The notes below the pieces were generated by a model that had not been told where the DNA came from, did no database searches, and saw only the letters and a list, made by a program, of their open reading frames with translations. 64,000 nt of DNA, taken from NCBI RefSeq assembly GCF_001982635.1, contig NZ_MKFI01000010.1:186001-250000 (forward strand), in the 5' to 3' direction. Position 1 is the stretch's first letter. Every line of letters begins with the position of its first letter. Positions 51,188-58,893 of this stretch are shown one piece after another. The stretch comes from Bradyrhizobium mercantei (GTDB lineage: Bacteria; Pseudomonadota; Alphaproteobacteria; Rhizobiales; Xanthobacteraceae). The position numbers and the translations under genes were made by a program.

Positions 51188-51897
51188 TACCGTCCGCACA
51201 GCATGCCGGTGGGGTCGTCTTCGACCGGCGGCGTCACCGGCGTCGCATCGGCGTACTGGGTGACAGTGCAGAGCCCGGCCGCCTGGCTGCAGGTCGCGGC
51301 GAAGGTCCAGGGCGGGTTGTTGGTCTTCTGGATCGTGGTGCGGCCACCGCTCGAAGTGATGATCGCGGTGTCGCCGGGCTGGGTCAGATCGATGCACTGC
51401 CCCTTCGACGCACACACTGTCGATGCGCCTTCCTGCAACACCACCGTGGTCTTGCCGCGCTGTGACAGGATATCGAGCACCGTGCCGCGGACGCCGATGG
51501 TCGCAAGCGGCGTCGTGATCTTGTAGGCGGCCTTTTCCGAATGACCGGTGACGAAGCGGAACGCGCCCGATGTCATGCGGATCGCGACATCGCGATAGTG
51601 ATGCTCGTCGTCGAACACGGTGCGATCGAGCTTGAGCGAGGCATTCGGTCCGAGCGAGAGGTTGGTGCTGTCGGCCATCACCAGCCGCGCGGCGCTCTCG
51701 AGACCGGTGCGCACCGTCTCATCGCGCAGCAGCGCGTCGCCGACATTGATCGGCGTGGTTGCAGCCGCAACGCGGACGACCTCGTTCTTCACCATCGCCG
51801 CTTCGCCGACGCGTGTCTGCGCCTGGGCGGGCGATGCCGCCAGCGCGACCCAAACAGCGATTGCAGGAAAGCAGAAAAAACTGTGAGGCGAATTCAT
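51187..51897 (-). CDS. FecR-domain protein, exported
   Basis: 236 residues. Signal peptide 1-27 (FPAIAVWVALAASPAQAQ), then a FecR domain: VGDALLRDETVRTGLESAARLVMADSTNLSLGPNA in two parts, FVTGHSEKAAYKITTPLATI, and GVRGTVLDI. A tail with two Cys pairs follows. Unlike the sigma-regulating FecR it has no membrane-spanning N-terminal helix or cytoplasmic part, so it is probably a periplasmic or surface protein. I chose ATG 51897 because it sits directly before the signal peptide. It is coupled to the barrel gene by a one-base overlap. Confidence 0.85.
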   Translation of the reverse strand: MNSPHSFFCFPAIAVWVALAASPAQAQTRVGEAAMVKNEVVRVAAATTPINVGDALLRDETVRTGLESAARLVMADSTNLSLGPNASLKLDRTVFDDEHHYRDVAIRMTSGAFRFVTGHSEKAAYKITTPLATIGVRGTVLDILSQRGKTTVVLQEGASTVCASKGQCIDLTQPGDTAIITSSGGRTTIQKTNNPPWTFAATCSQAAGLCTVTQYADATPVTPPVEDDPTGMLCGR

Positions 51898-52085
51898 TGC
51901 AATACCGATCGATTTAACCCCATCATCGTACCGGATCACGCATGCAGCTGATATTGTATAATTGTCACAAGCTGTGTTGAGTTGAACTGGATGGTTAGTC
52001 TCAATGAATTCGACGACGTTCAACATCACGGCTGCGAAAGTGAGTTCCAGTCACACTCGTCACACGGGTCGCGCGCGACGATGGC

Positions 52086-52100
52086 TGTGTAGCTCACACA
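52086..52100. promoter_or_regulatory. Inverted repeat TGTGT-N5-ACACA
   Basis: Perfect 5-bp arms at 52086-52090 and 52096-52100, 35 bp before the GT39 start, amid several TCACAC repeats (52060-52110). Possible operator. Confidence 0.35.
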
Positions 52101-52134
52101 TCACTCACACTTCCGCTCGCAGCGTGCCCATCCT

Positions 52135-53439
52135 TTGATCATCGCATCCGAATCCTCTTCCGTTCTGCAACGCTCCGCCGCGCGCACGGCGATCGTCGCG
52201 GCGATCATCTTCATCGTCGGCCATGTCGTGCTGCTGCTCGGGATCACCGCGCCGGACAAGCTCTATTTCGATGAGGTGCATTACGTGCCCGCCGCGCGGC
52301 AGATGCTGCTGCCGGTGATCGAGGGGCCGATGCTCAACCCGATGCATCCGCCGCTTGCCAAGGAGATCATCGCGCTCTCGATCAAGGCCTTCGGTGACGT
52401 GCCGCTGGGGTGGCGCTATCCCGCCGCATTGTTCGGTGCGCTCGCTTTGGTCGGCGTCTATCTCGGTGCGCTGGCGCTGTTCGCGTCGCAGGAGCGCGCG
52501 ATTGCGGCGGCGCTGCTCGCCTTCTTCAACCAGATGCTGTTCGTGCAGTCGCGGATCGCGATGCTGGATATTTTCGCGCTCGCCTTTGGCCTGTTCGCGA
52601 TCGCGGCCTTCATCCAAGGCTTCAGGCAAAAGCGGCCGCAGGCTGCCTTCGCGCTGGCGGGATTGGCCGCGGGGCTCGCCAGCGCCTGCAAATGGAGCGG
52701 GCTGTTCGTGCTCGCGACCTGCATCGCGATTGTCGTGACGATCCGCCTGATGCAGGGCTGGCGCACGCGCTTTGCCGACGCCAATGCGGAGGATTGGTAC
52801 CGGCCCGACCTGTGGCCGGATTTCCGGCCGGCTCACTTCGTCGTCTGTTTCGCGCTGATCCCGGCGGCGGTCTATCTCGCGACCTTCGTGCCGCCATATG
52901 GCCTCTCATTGACCGGCCTCATCGAGGCGCAGCGCCGCATCTTTGCGGACAACACCACGAGCGCGATCGCGGGCCACACCTATATGAGCTCATGGCCGTC
53001 CTGGCCGTTCCTGGTGCGCCCGGTCTGGTATCTGTTCGAGAAAGTCGGCGACGACAGCTTCGCCGCGATCGTGTTTCTCGGCAATCCGCTGGTGCTGTGG
53101 CCGGCGTTGATCGCGCTTGTTATCGCGCTGCGCGACTGGATCATCGGCCGTAGCCGCGATGCGTTTCTCGTGCTGGCGTTCTATCTCGGCCCGTATCTCG
53201 CCTGGGCGCTGCTGCCGCGCACGCTCGGCTTCATCTATTACTATCTGCCGGCGGCGACCACCGCGAGCTTCGTGCTGGTCTACGCCTTGACGCGCAAGGG
53301 GGCGCCGCGCTGGCTGTTGTGGGCTTTCGTGGCCGTTGGATGCGCCGGCTTCATCGCCATGCTGCCGGTCACGGTCGCCGCCATCGAGACCTCGATGACG
53401 ACCTTCAATCGGCTGATGCTGTTTCAGAACTGGATTTGA
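52135..53439 (+). CDS. GT39-type protein O-mannosyltransferase / ArnT-like glycosyltransferase
   Basis: 434-residue polytopic membrane glycosyltransferase of the PMT/ArnT superfamily. After the first helix comes the catalytic DE pair (Asp46-Glu47 in LYFDEVHY), then MHPPLAKE (70-77), both facing the periplasm; about ten more helices follow. It would move a sugar from a polyprenyl-phosphate donor to a protein or lipid. Only TTG 52135 can start it: a stop lies 45 bp upstream and no in-frame ATG or GTG occurs before the first helix. No good ribosome site is seen. The FecR/barrel and OmpA genes around suggest an envelope target. Confidence 0.85.
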   Translation: MIIASESSSVLQRSAARTAIVAAIIFIVGHVVLLLGITAPDKLYFDEVHYVPAARQMLLPVIEGPMLNPMHPPLAKEIIALSIKAFGDVPLGWRYPAALFGALALVGVYLGALALFASQERAIAAALLAFFNQMLFVQSRIAMLDIFALAFGLFAIAAFIQGFRQKRPQAAFALAGLAAGLASACKWSGLFVLATCIAIVVTIRLMQGWRTRFADANAEDWYRPDLWPDFRPAHFVVCFALIPAAVYLATFVPPYGLSLTGLIEAQRRIFADNTTSAIAGHTYMSSWPSWPFLVRPVWYLFEKVGDDSFAAIVFLGNPLVLWPALIALVIALRDWIIGRSRDAFLVLAFYLGPYLAWALLPRTLGFIYYYLPAATTASFVLVYALTRKGAPRWLLWAFVAVGCAGFIAMLPVTVAAIETSMTTFNRLMLFQNWI

Positions 53440-53499
53440 TGGTCTGAGGCAAAGAGACCCGCCTGCCGGGCGCGGCAGGCGGATCGAGGCTGCGGGAGA

Positions 53500-54132
53500 T
53501 TACTGCGACGCCGTCTTGGTATCCATGTTGACGACCTGCACGCGGCGATTGGTCGGGTCCATCGGCGCGCTCGGGTCCTTCGGCCGGGTCTTGCCGTAGC
53601 CGACGGTCACGAGATCAGAGCCGTTCAGGCCGTAATGCTCGACCAGATACTTCTTGATGGTGTCGGCGCGGCGCTCCGACAGGTCCTGGTTGTAGGCCTC
53701 GCCGCCGATCGCGTCGGTGTGGCCGGCGACCACGAAGGTCGAGCCCTTCATGCTGGCATCCGACAGCGCCTTGCCGAGCTCCTGCACCGCCTGGGTCGAC
53801 CCCTTGCTGATGTCGGCCGAGTTGTAGTCGAAGTGAATCTCGAGATCGATCTTCGGCTTGTTGGCGGCGATGTCGGCGATCTCCTGGCGTTCGCCGAGCG
53901 AGAGCGAGCGGGTCTGCCGGTTGCGAACGGTGTTGAGGAAGCTCGTCTCCCTGGCCGTAGCTGCCGGGTCGACCTGCGCGCCGCCGGACAGGCTGCGGGT
54001 GGCCTGCTTCGGCTTCAGCGCATTGAGGATCTGGGCGGCCGGAACGGTGTCGCTGCCGGCCAGTGCAACGCCCGCCGTCATCGACAGCGCAGCGCCGATC
54101 GTCAAAAGAGACAAAGAAAGGGAGCGGGTCAT
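53500..54132 (-). CDS. OmpA-family cell-wall-associated protein
   Basis: 210 residues. Signal peptide 1-25 (LTIGAALSMTAGVALAG), a linker of about 70, then a C-terminal OmpA-like peptidoglycan-binding domain: IHFDYNSADISKGS, VVAGHTDAIGGEAYNQDLSE, RRADTIKKYLVEHYG and VGYGKTRPKDPS, with the Asp and Arg that hold diaminopimelate. No barrel, no lipobox. It should tether or scaffold in the periplasm. Ends 60 bp from the convergent GT39 gene. Confidence 0.9.
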   Translation of the reverse strand: MTRSLSLSLLTIGAALSMTAGVALAGSDTVPAAQILNALKPKQATRSLSGGAQVDPAATARETSFLNTVRNRQTRSLSLGERQEIADIAANKPKIDLEIHFDYNSADISKGSTQAVQELGKALSDASMKGSTFVVAGHTDAIGGEAYNQDLSERRADTIKKYLVEHYGLNGSDLVTVGYGKTRPKDPSAPMDPTNRRVQVVNMDTKTASQ

Positions 54133-54295
54133 GGTTTTCGTCCTTAAATGCCTTGCCAGCCAATCCGGCTTGCTGTCGGTTTGATGCGGGGAACCTAGGA
54201 CCGGTTCAAAGCGGGGAATGTGATCTGGATCACGGATGGATGTGCCGGGCCCGCTTCCGGCAGGCGGGGGCGAGCAGCTGAGAGGGAGGGCCATC

Positions 54296-54538
54296 ATGGC
54301 CCAGGTCAATCGCGTCCTTCGCTCGATCAATGACGAAGATGCTGCGCACTGCGTCGATATCTTCCTTCGCCCGGACGGCAGCATCGGCTTCGAAGAATAC
54401 CGGCGCGACGTCGAAGATAGCCGCGGCTGGTTTCCGATCGGCGGTCATTCATCCAGGGTCTTCCATGAGGAAAGCGCCGCCTTCGACGCGGCGCTGCGGG
54501 CCGTTCCCTGGCTGCGGCGGGCCGTCGGGCTGGCGTAG
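54296..54538 (+). CDS. Small conserved-type hypothetical protein
   Basis: 80 residues, mildly acidic, soluble: a beta-rich start VDIFLRPDGSIGFEEYRRDV, then WFPIGGHSSRVFHEESAAFD and a helical end. GAGGGAGGG just before the ATG supports translation from 54296. I do not recognise a family. Divergent from the OmpA gene. Confidence 0.75.
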   Translation: MAQVNRVLRSINDEDAAHCVDIFLRPDGSIGFEEYRRDVEDSRGWFPIGGHSSRVFHEESAAFDAALRAVPWLRRAVGLA

Positions 54539-54615
54539 CGCCTCGAATGATGCGGAGCTGATTTCCGTTTCCCCGCTCTCCACAGGCGCGCGAATCCCAC
54601 TACATTGCCGGGGCA

Positions 54616-55779
54616 ATGCCCCGCGCCGCCGAACCCCTTTCGTTGAACAACGCCGCTGCCCGCCACATCTGGCTGCGCGCGCAGCGGCTCGATACCAAGG
54701 CGCCGTTCGGGGAGGGGGCATCAGCCGTGGCGGCCGCCGTCGACCATCTCGGCTATGTGCAGATCGACACCATCAACGTGATCGAGCGCTGCCACCACCA
54801 CATCCTGTTCACCCGCATTCCGGATTACCGCCGCGCCGACCTCAAGCAGGCGCAGAGCCAGGACAAGAGCGTGTTCGAATACTGGACGCACGCGCTGTCC
54901 TACGTGCCGTCCAAGGACATCAACATCTTCCTGCCGGTCATGAAGGCGCACAAGCGCGAGGGCCATAAATGGTACTCGTCGGTGACCCCGGCGGACACCC
55001 GCAAGATCATGCGGCTGTTGCGCGAGGGGCCGCTGACCATCCGCGACATCGAAGACGACGTGCTGACCGAGAAGGAGCATCTCTGGCAGAGCCGCAAGCC
55101 CTCCAAGCGTGCGCTGCAGCTCGCCTTCTATGGCGGCGTGGTTACGATCAGCGAGCGCGCCGGCATGCTGAAGACCTACGAGCTGACGAGCAGGCATTTC
55201 GGCTGGGACAAGCCGCCGAAGCCCGCGCCGGCCTCGGCCCGGACAGCCTATCTGCTCGATCGCGCGCTGCGTTCGCAGGGCATCGTCAGTCTGGACTCGA
55301 TCTGCCATCTGGACGCGCCGAGCAAGAAGGCGGTGCGCGGCCTGATCGAGGCGAGGGTGCGCCGCAAGGAGCTGGTGCGGGTCGCGCTCGACGGCGCCGG
55401 CAAGCAGGAGCACTGGGCGCGGCCCGAAGTGCTGGACGCGACCGGCGAGGGGGATCCGTCGCTGGTTCACATCCTCTCGCCGTTCGATCCACTGATCATC
55501 CAGCGCAAGCGCACCGAGCTGTTCTTCGGCTATGACCACCGCTTCGAGGCCTATGTGCCGAAGGCGAAGCGCCTGTTCGGCTATTTCGCGCTGCCGGTGC
55601 TGGTCGGCGACGACATCGTCGCGGCGCTCGACCTGAAGACCGACCGGCAGAGCAGGAAGCTGCTGATGCAGAAATGGAGCTGGGTCGGCAACGGCAAGAA
55701 ACAGGCGGCGCGCAAGGAGCTGAAGCGCCGCATCGAGGAAGAGCTCGACCGCTTCGAGCGCTTCCAATTAGCCGAGTAG
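54616..55779 (+). CDS. YcaQ-family winged-helix DNA glycosylase
   Basis: 387 residues of the HTH_42/YcaQ family, which unhooks DNA interstrand crosslinks. Three winged helices; the catalytic QxD motif is Gln49-Ile-Asp51 in GYVQIDTINVIERCHHH, and the conserved HILSPFDPLI and FFGYDHRFEAYVPKAKR are near the C terminus. Monocistronic; the small gene upstream ends 77 bp earlier. A LuxR-like or toxin-self-resistance role (AlkZ branch) is less likely without a biosynthetic cluster. Confidence 0.9.
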   Translation: MPRAAEPLSLNNAAARHIWLRAQRLDTKAPFGEGASAVAAAVDHLGYVQIDTINVIERCHHHILFTRIPDYRRADLKQAQSQDKSVFEYWTHALSYVPSKDINIFLPVMKAHKREGHKWYSSVTPADTRKIMRLLREGPLTIRDIEDDVLTEKEHLWQSRKPSKRALQLAFYGGVVTISERAGMLKTYELTSRHFGWDKPPKPAPASARTAYLLDRALRSQGIVSLDSICHLDAPSKKAVRGLIEARVRRKELVRVALDGAGKQEHWARPEVLDATGEGDPSLVHILSPFDPLIIQRKRTELFFGYDHRFEAYVPKAKRLFGYFALPVLVGDDIVAALDLKTDRQSRKLLMQKWSWVGNGKKQAARKELKRRIEEELDRFERFQLAE

Positions 55780-55788
55780 AGTTCATCC

Positions 55789-55870
55789 GTCATTGCGAGG
55801 AGCGAAGCGACGAAGCAATCCACCTCGCCATTTGCGGCGCTATGGATTGCTTCGCTTCGCTCGCAATGAC
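55789..55870. repeat. Palindromic intergenic repeat, family A (copy 4)
   Basis: GTCATTGCGAGGAGCGAAGCG... and ...CGCTTCGCTCGCAATGAC, inner GCAATCCA / TGGATTGC. It begins 10 bp after the ycaQ-type gene. Confidence 0.85.
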
Positions 55871-55986
55871 GCCGTGGAAAGCACGCGTAGTTCCCATCTG
55901 CGCTGTGCGCTATGAGCTTTTTGCCATTGCCCAATCCGGGGCCACCCAATAATCCTCAGGGCAAGCAATAGCTTTGGGGGAAACAG

Positions 55987-57312
55987 ATGAGCCAGACCGC
56001 AACCCTCGCGCCCGGTAGCGGCGCTCGCAGCGAGATCGAGACGTCGACGATCCGCGCGATCTCCTGGCGGCTGATCCCGTTCCTGATCCTGGCCTACTTC
56101 TTCTCCTATCTCGACCGCGTCAATCTCGGCTTCGCCGCGCTCACCATGAACAGCGAGCTGAAATTCTCGCCGGTCGTGTTCTCGTTCGGCGCCGGCATCT
56201 TCTTCATCGGCTATTTCATCTTCGAGGTGCCGAGCAATCTGGCGCTGGAGCGGTTCGGCGCCAGCAAGTGGATCGCCCGCATCATGGTGAGCTGGGGCAT
56301 CCTCTCGGCGTTGATGGCAGCGGTCTATGACGAGCACAGCTTCTACGCGCTGCGGTTCTTCCTCGGCGTGGCCGAGGCCGGCTTCTTTCCCGGCATCATC
56401 CTCTATCTGACCTATTGGTACCCGGCCGAGTATCGCGCGCGCTTCCTCGCCGCCTTTGCGCTGGCCGTGCCGATCTCGACCGTGATCGGCGCGCCGATCT
56501 CAGGCCTGCTGCTCGGCCTCGATGGCGTGATGGGGCTGAAGGGCTGGCAATGGCTGTTCGTGATCGAGGGCATCCCCTCGGTGCTGCTCGGCATCGTCAC
56601 CTGGTTCTACCTGACCGACCGGCCGGAGAAGGCCGACTGGCTCTCGGCCGAGCAGAAGGCGTGGCTGAAGGCGAAGCTCGATGCCGAGGTCGCGGCCAAG
56701 CAGGCGGCGAAGCATTTTACGCTGTTCGAGGCGCTGTCCTCGCCGAAGGTGCTGGCGCTCAGCGCGATCTATTTCGGCTTCGTCGCCGCGCTCTATGGCG
56801 TGCAGTTCTGGCTGCCGCAGATCGTCAAGGCGTTCGGCCTGACCAACGCGCAGACCGGCTTCGTCACCGCGATCCCCTATGCGTTCGGCACGGTCGCGAT
56901 GATCCTGTGGGCGCGCCATTCGGACGCCACGCGCGAGCGGGTCTTCCATGTCGGGGCGCCGCTGCTGCTGACCGCGCTGGCGCTCGGCATCTCCAGCTAC
57001 ATTTCCGATCCGTTCATGACCATGGTCGTGCTGACGGTCGCCGCGATCGGCATCTTCTGCACCTTCGCGGTGTTCTGGACGCTGCCGACCGCCTGGCTGT
57101 CCGGTACCGCGGCCGCCGGCGCGATCGCGCTGATCAACTCGATCGGCAACCTCGCCGGCTTCGGCGGGCCTTATCTGATCGGCTGGGTGAAGGAGGCGAC
57201 CGGCAGCACGTCGACGGGCCTCTTGGTGCTCGCGCTGCTGCCGCTGATCGGCGGCCTGCTGACTTTCCTCGGCAGCCACGAGACCGAGACCGAGTTCGCC
57301 GGCGCGAAGTAG
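55987..57312 (+). CDS. MFS transporter, anion:cation symporter (ACS) family
   Basis: 441 residues, 12 predicted helices. FSYLDRVNLGFAALTMN, the helix-2/3 loop LERFGASKWIARIMV, and FFLGVAEAGFFPGIILYLTYW are the ACS signature, seen in tartrate, phthalate and hexuronate carriers. Signal for translation: GGGGGAAACAG before the ATG. No catabolic gene is adjacent, so the substrate (an organic acid) is open. Confidence 0.9.
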   Translation: MSQTATLAPGSGARSEIETSTIRAISWRLIPFLILAYFFSYLDRVNLGFAALTMNSELKFSPVVFSFGAGIFFIGYFIFEVPSNLALERFGASKWIARIMVSWGILSALMAAVYDEHSFYALRFFLGVAEAGFFPGIILYLTYWYPAEYRARFLAAFALAVPISTVIGAPISGLLLGLDGVMGLKGWQWLFVIEGIPSVLLGIVTWFYLTDRPEKADWLSAEQKAWLKAKLDAEVAAKQAAKHFTLFEALSSPKVLALSAIYFGFVAALYGVQFWLPQIVKAFGLTNAQTGFVTAIPYAFGTVAMILWARHSDATRERVFHVGAPLLLTALALGISSYISDPFMTMVVLTVAAIGIFCTFAVFWTLPTAWLSGTAAAGAIALINSIGNLAGFGGPYLIGWVKEATGSTSTGLLVLALLPLIGGLLTFLGSHETETEFAGAK

Positions 57313-57448
57313 CGATCGCATGCGCGGGGGTCCGGCTGATCCGTCGCAGTGCGGATCGCGCTGTTTCGCTCCGCCCTGAGACCTCTGACAGGGACATGCC
57401 GGGCGCGTGGGACCGGTGTTTGCGTGATCCAGCCGCCGGTTCGAAAAA

Positions 57449-57468
57449 ATCGAAAACAACCCCATGCA
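57449..57468. repeat. 20-bp repeat shared with 16807-16826
   Basis: Identical to the copy at 16807, same orientation. Here it is followed by a CCCGGATTTCG...ATCCGGG hairpin; the other copy is not. Confidence 0.7.
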
Positions 57469-57584
57469 CAGTCCCGGATTTCGCTTCGCTTCATCCGGGC
57501 TGGCCATCTTCCAAGTCTCGACTTCCAAGTCTCGACACCCGGAAATGCCGCCACGATCACGGCCGTCCTCACGAATAGGTTACT

Positions 57585-57634
57585 ACTGACGAATATTGAC
57601 ATTCATCAGTGATAAATCGATACTCTTCATCAGT
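57585..57634 (+). promoter_or_regulatory. RND operon promoter with TetR-type operator over the -35 box
   Basis: Arms ACTGACGAAT (57585-57594) and ATTCATCAGT (57601-57610) match at 9 of 10. The -35 TTGACA (57596-57601) lies between them; after 17 bp comes -10 GATACT (57619-57624). TTCATCAGT recurs at 57626-57634 just behind the -10. A repressor bound here would exclude polymerase; the TetR gene at the operon's end is the likely one. Confidence 0.65.
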
Positions 57635-57657
57635 CGTCAGCCCGATGGAGATTTCAG

Positions 57658-58764
57658 ATGTTCGTTCGTTCCATTTTCTCGAGCTATTACAGGCTCTTGA
57701 CCGGAGCGTCGCTGGCTTTTGCAGTTTTCGCGCTGACCGGCTGCAACGAAAAGGCGGCCGAACAGGCCGATCCGGGACGCCCCGTTCTGGTGGCGACCGT
57801 CCATTACGAAGCCGAAACCCCTGAGCGTAGCTTTGTCGGCACCATCAAGCCCCGTATCGAAGCCGATATGGGCTTTCGGGTTGCCGGCAAGGTGGCCAAG
57901 CGGCTGGTCGAGGTCGGACAGACAGTCGACGTCGATCAGCCCTTGGCCACCCTCGACGAGGTCGATCTGAAGCTGCAGGCCGAGCAGGCGGAGGCCGAGT
58001 TCCGCGCCGCCACCGGCGTGCTGGCGCAGGCCGCGGCCGCCGAGCAGCGCGCCAAGGACCTGAAGGCCAAGGGCTGGACCACCGATGCGGCGCTCGATTC
58101 CGCCAAGGCGGCCGGCGACGAGGCGCGCGCGCGGCTGAACCGCGCCGAGCGCTCGGTCGAGCTGACCAAGAACTCCCTCTCTTATGCAACGCTGGTGGCT
58201 GACACCCGGGGTGTCGTCACAGCGACCATGATCGAGCCCGGCCAGGTGGTTGCCGCGGGCCAGGCATCGATCCGTGTCGCCCGACTTGGCGAGAAGGAAG
58301 CTGTCGTCGCGATCCCAGAGACGCTTCTTGCTCGTGCCAGGTCGGGCGTTGCCACGGTGTCGCTGTGGTCGGACGCCAAGAAGACCTATGCCGCGAAGCT
58401 GCGCGAGGTCGCGCCGCAGGCCGATCCCGCCACCCGCACCTATCTCGCAAAATTCTCGCTGCCGGATGCCGACGACGCCGTCTCGCTCGGCATGACCGCG
58501 ACGCTGACGCTGGCCGACAAGGCGAGCGAGCGGGTGGCGAAGCTGCCGCTGTCGGCGCTGTACAGCCAGGGCGGCGATCCCTCGCTCTACATCGTCGACG
58601 ACAAGGGCGACATCGCGCTGAAGCCGGTCAAGGTGAAGGCCTATGAGAGCAACAACGTCGTCATCTCGGGCGGCGTCGACGATGGCGCCAAGGTGGTCGC
58701 CCTCGGCGTGCAGAAACTCGATCCGGGCCAGAAGGTGCGGGTCGTGTCGTCGCTGTCGTTCTGA
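57658..58764 (+). CDS. RND efflux periplasmic adaptor (membrane fusion) lipoprotein
   Basis: 368 residues. Lipoprotein signal with lipobox LTGC (Cys29). Domains in order: barrel-sandwich/lipoyl half (GFRVAGKVAKRLVEVGQTV), a coiled-coil hairpin (about 95-165, LKLQAEQAEAEFRAATGVLA), the second lipoyl half (ADTRGVVTATMIEPGQVV) and a beta-barrel. It links the inner-membrane pump to an outer-membrane channel; no TolC-type gene is in this operon. First gene after the operator at 57585. Confidence 0.92.
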   Translation: MFVRSIFSSYYRLLTGASLAFAVFALTGCNEKAAEQADPGRPVLVATVHYEAETPERSFVGTIKPRIEADMGFRVAGKVAKRLVEVGQTVDVDQPLATLDEVDLKLQAEQAEAEFRAATGVLAQAAAAEQRAKDLKAKGWTTDAALDSAKAAGDEARARLNRAERSVELTKNSLSYATLVADTRGVVTATMIEPGQVVAAGQASIRVARLGEKEAVVAIPETLLARARSGVATVSLWSDAKKTYAAKLREVAPQADPATRTYLAKFSLPDADDAVSLGMTATLTLADKASERVAKLPLSALYSQGGDPSLYIVDDKGDIALKPVKVKAYESNNVVISGGVDDGAKVVALGVQKLDPGQKVRVVSSLSF

Positions 58765-58778
58765 TCGGTTGTTGTTCC

Positions 58779-58857
58779 GTCATTGCGAGCGAAGCGACGA
58801 AGCAATCCACGTCGCCGCTCGCTGAAGAATGGATTGCTTCGCTTCGCTCGCAATGAC
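58779..58857. repeat. Palindromic intergenic repeat, family A (copy 5), inside the RND operon
   Basis: GTCATTGCGAGCGAAGC... and ...CGCTTCGCTCGCAATGAC. It lies between the adaptor and pump genes of one operon, where the mRNA would fold into a long hairpin. Confidence 0.85.
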
Positions 58858-58893
58858 GATTGAAGTCGAGACGATTTGGACCTGGAGAGTTCG

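Larger units (their letters stand above)
57313..57657. other. Intergenic region before the RND operon, 345 bp
   Basis: No gene. It holds the 20-bp repeat (57449-57468), a small CCCGGAT / ATCCGGG hairpin right after it, and the promoter-operator of the RND operon (57585-57634). Confidence 0.6.

Noticed and set aside
54616..55779. A self-resistance glycosylase linked to a genotoxin cluster
   Set aside because: YcaQ-type relatives can guard toxin producers, but no biosynthetic genes lie within the window.
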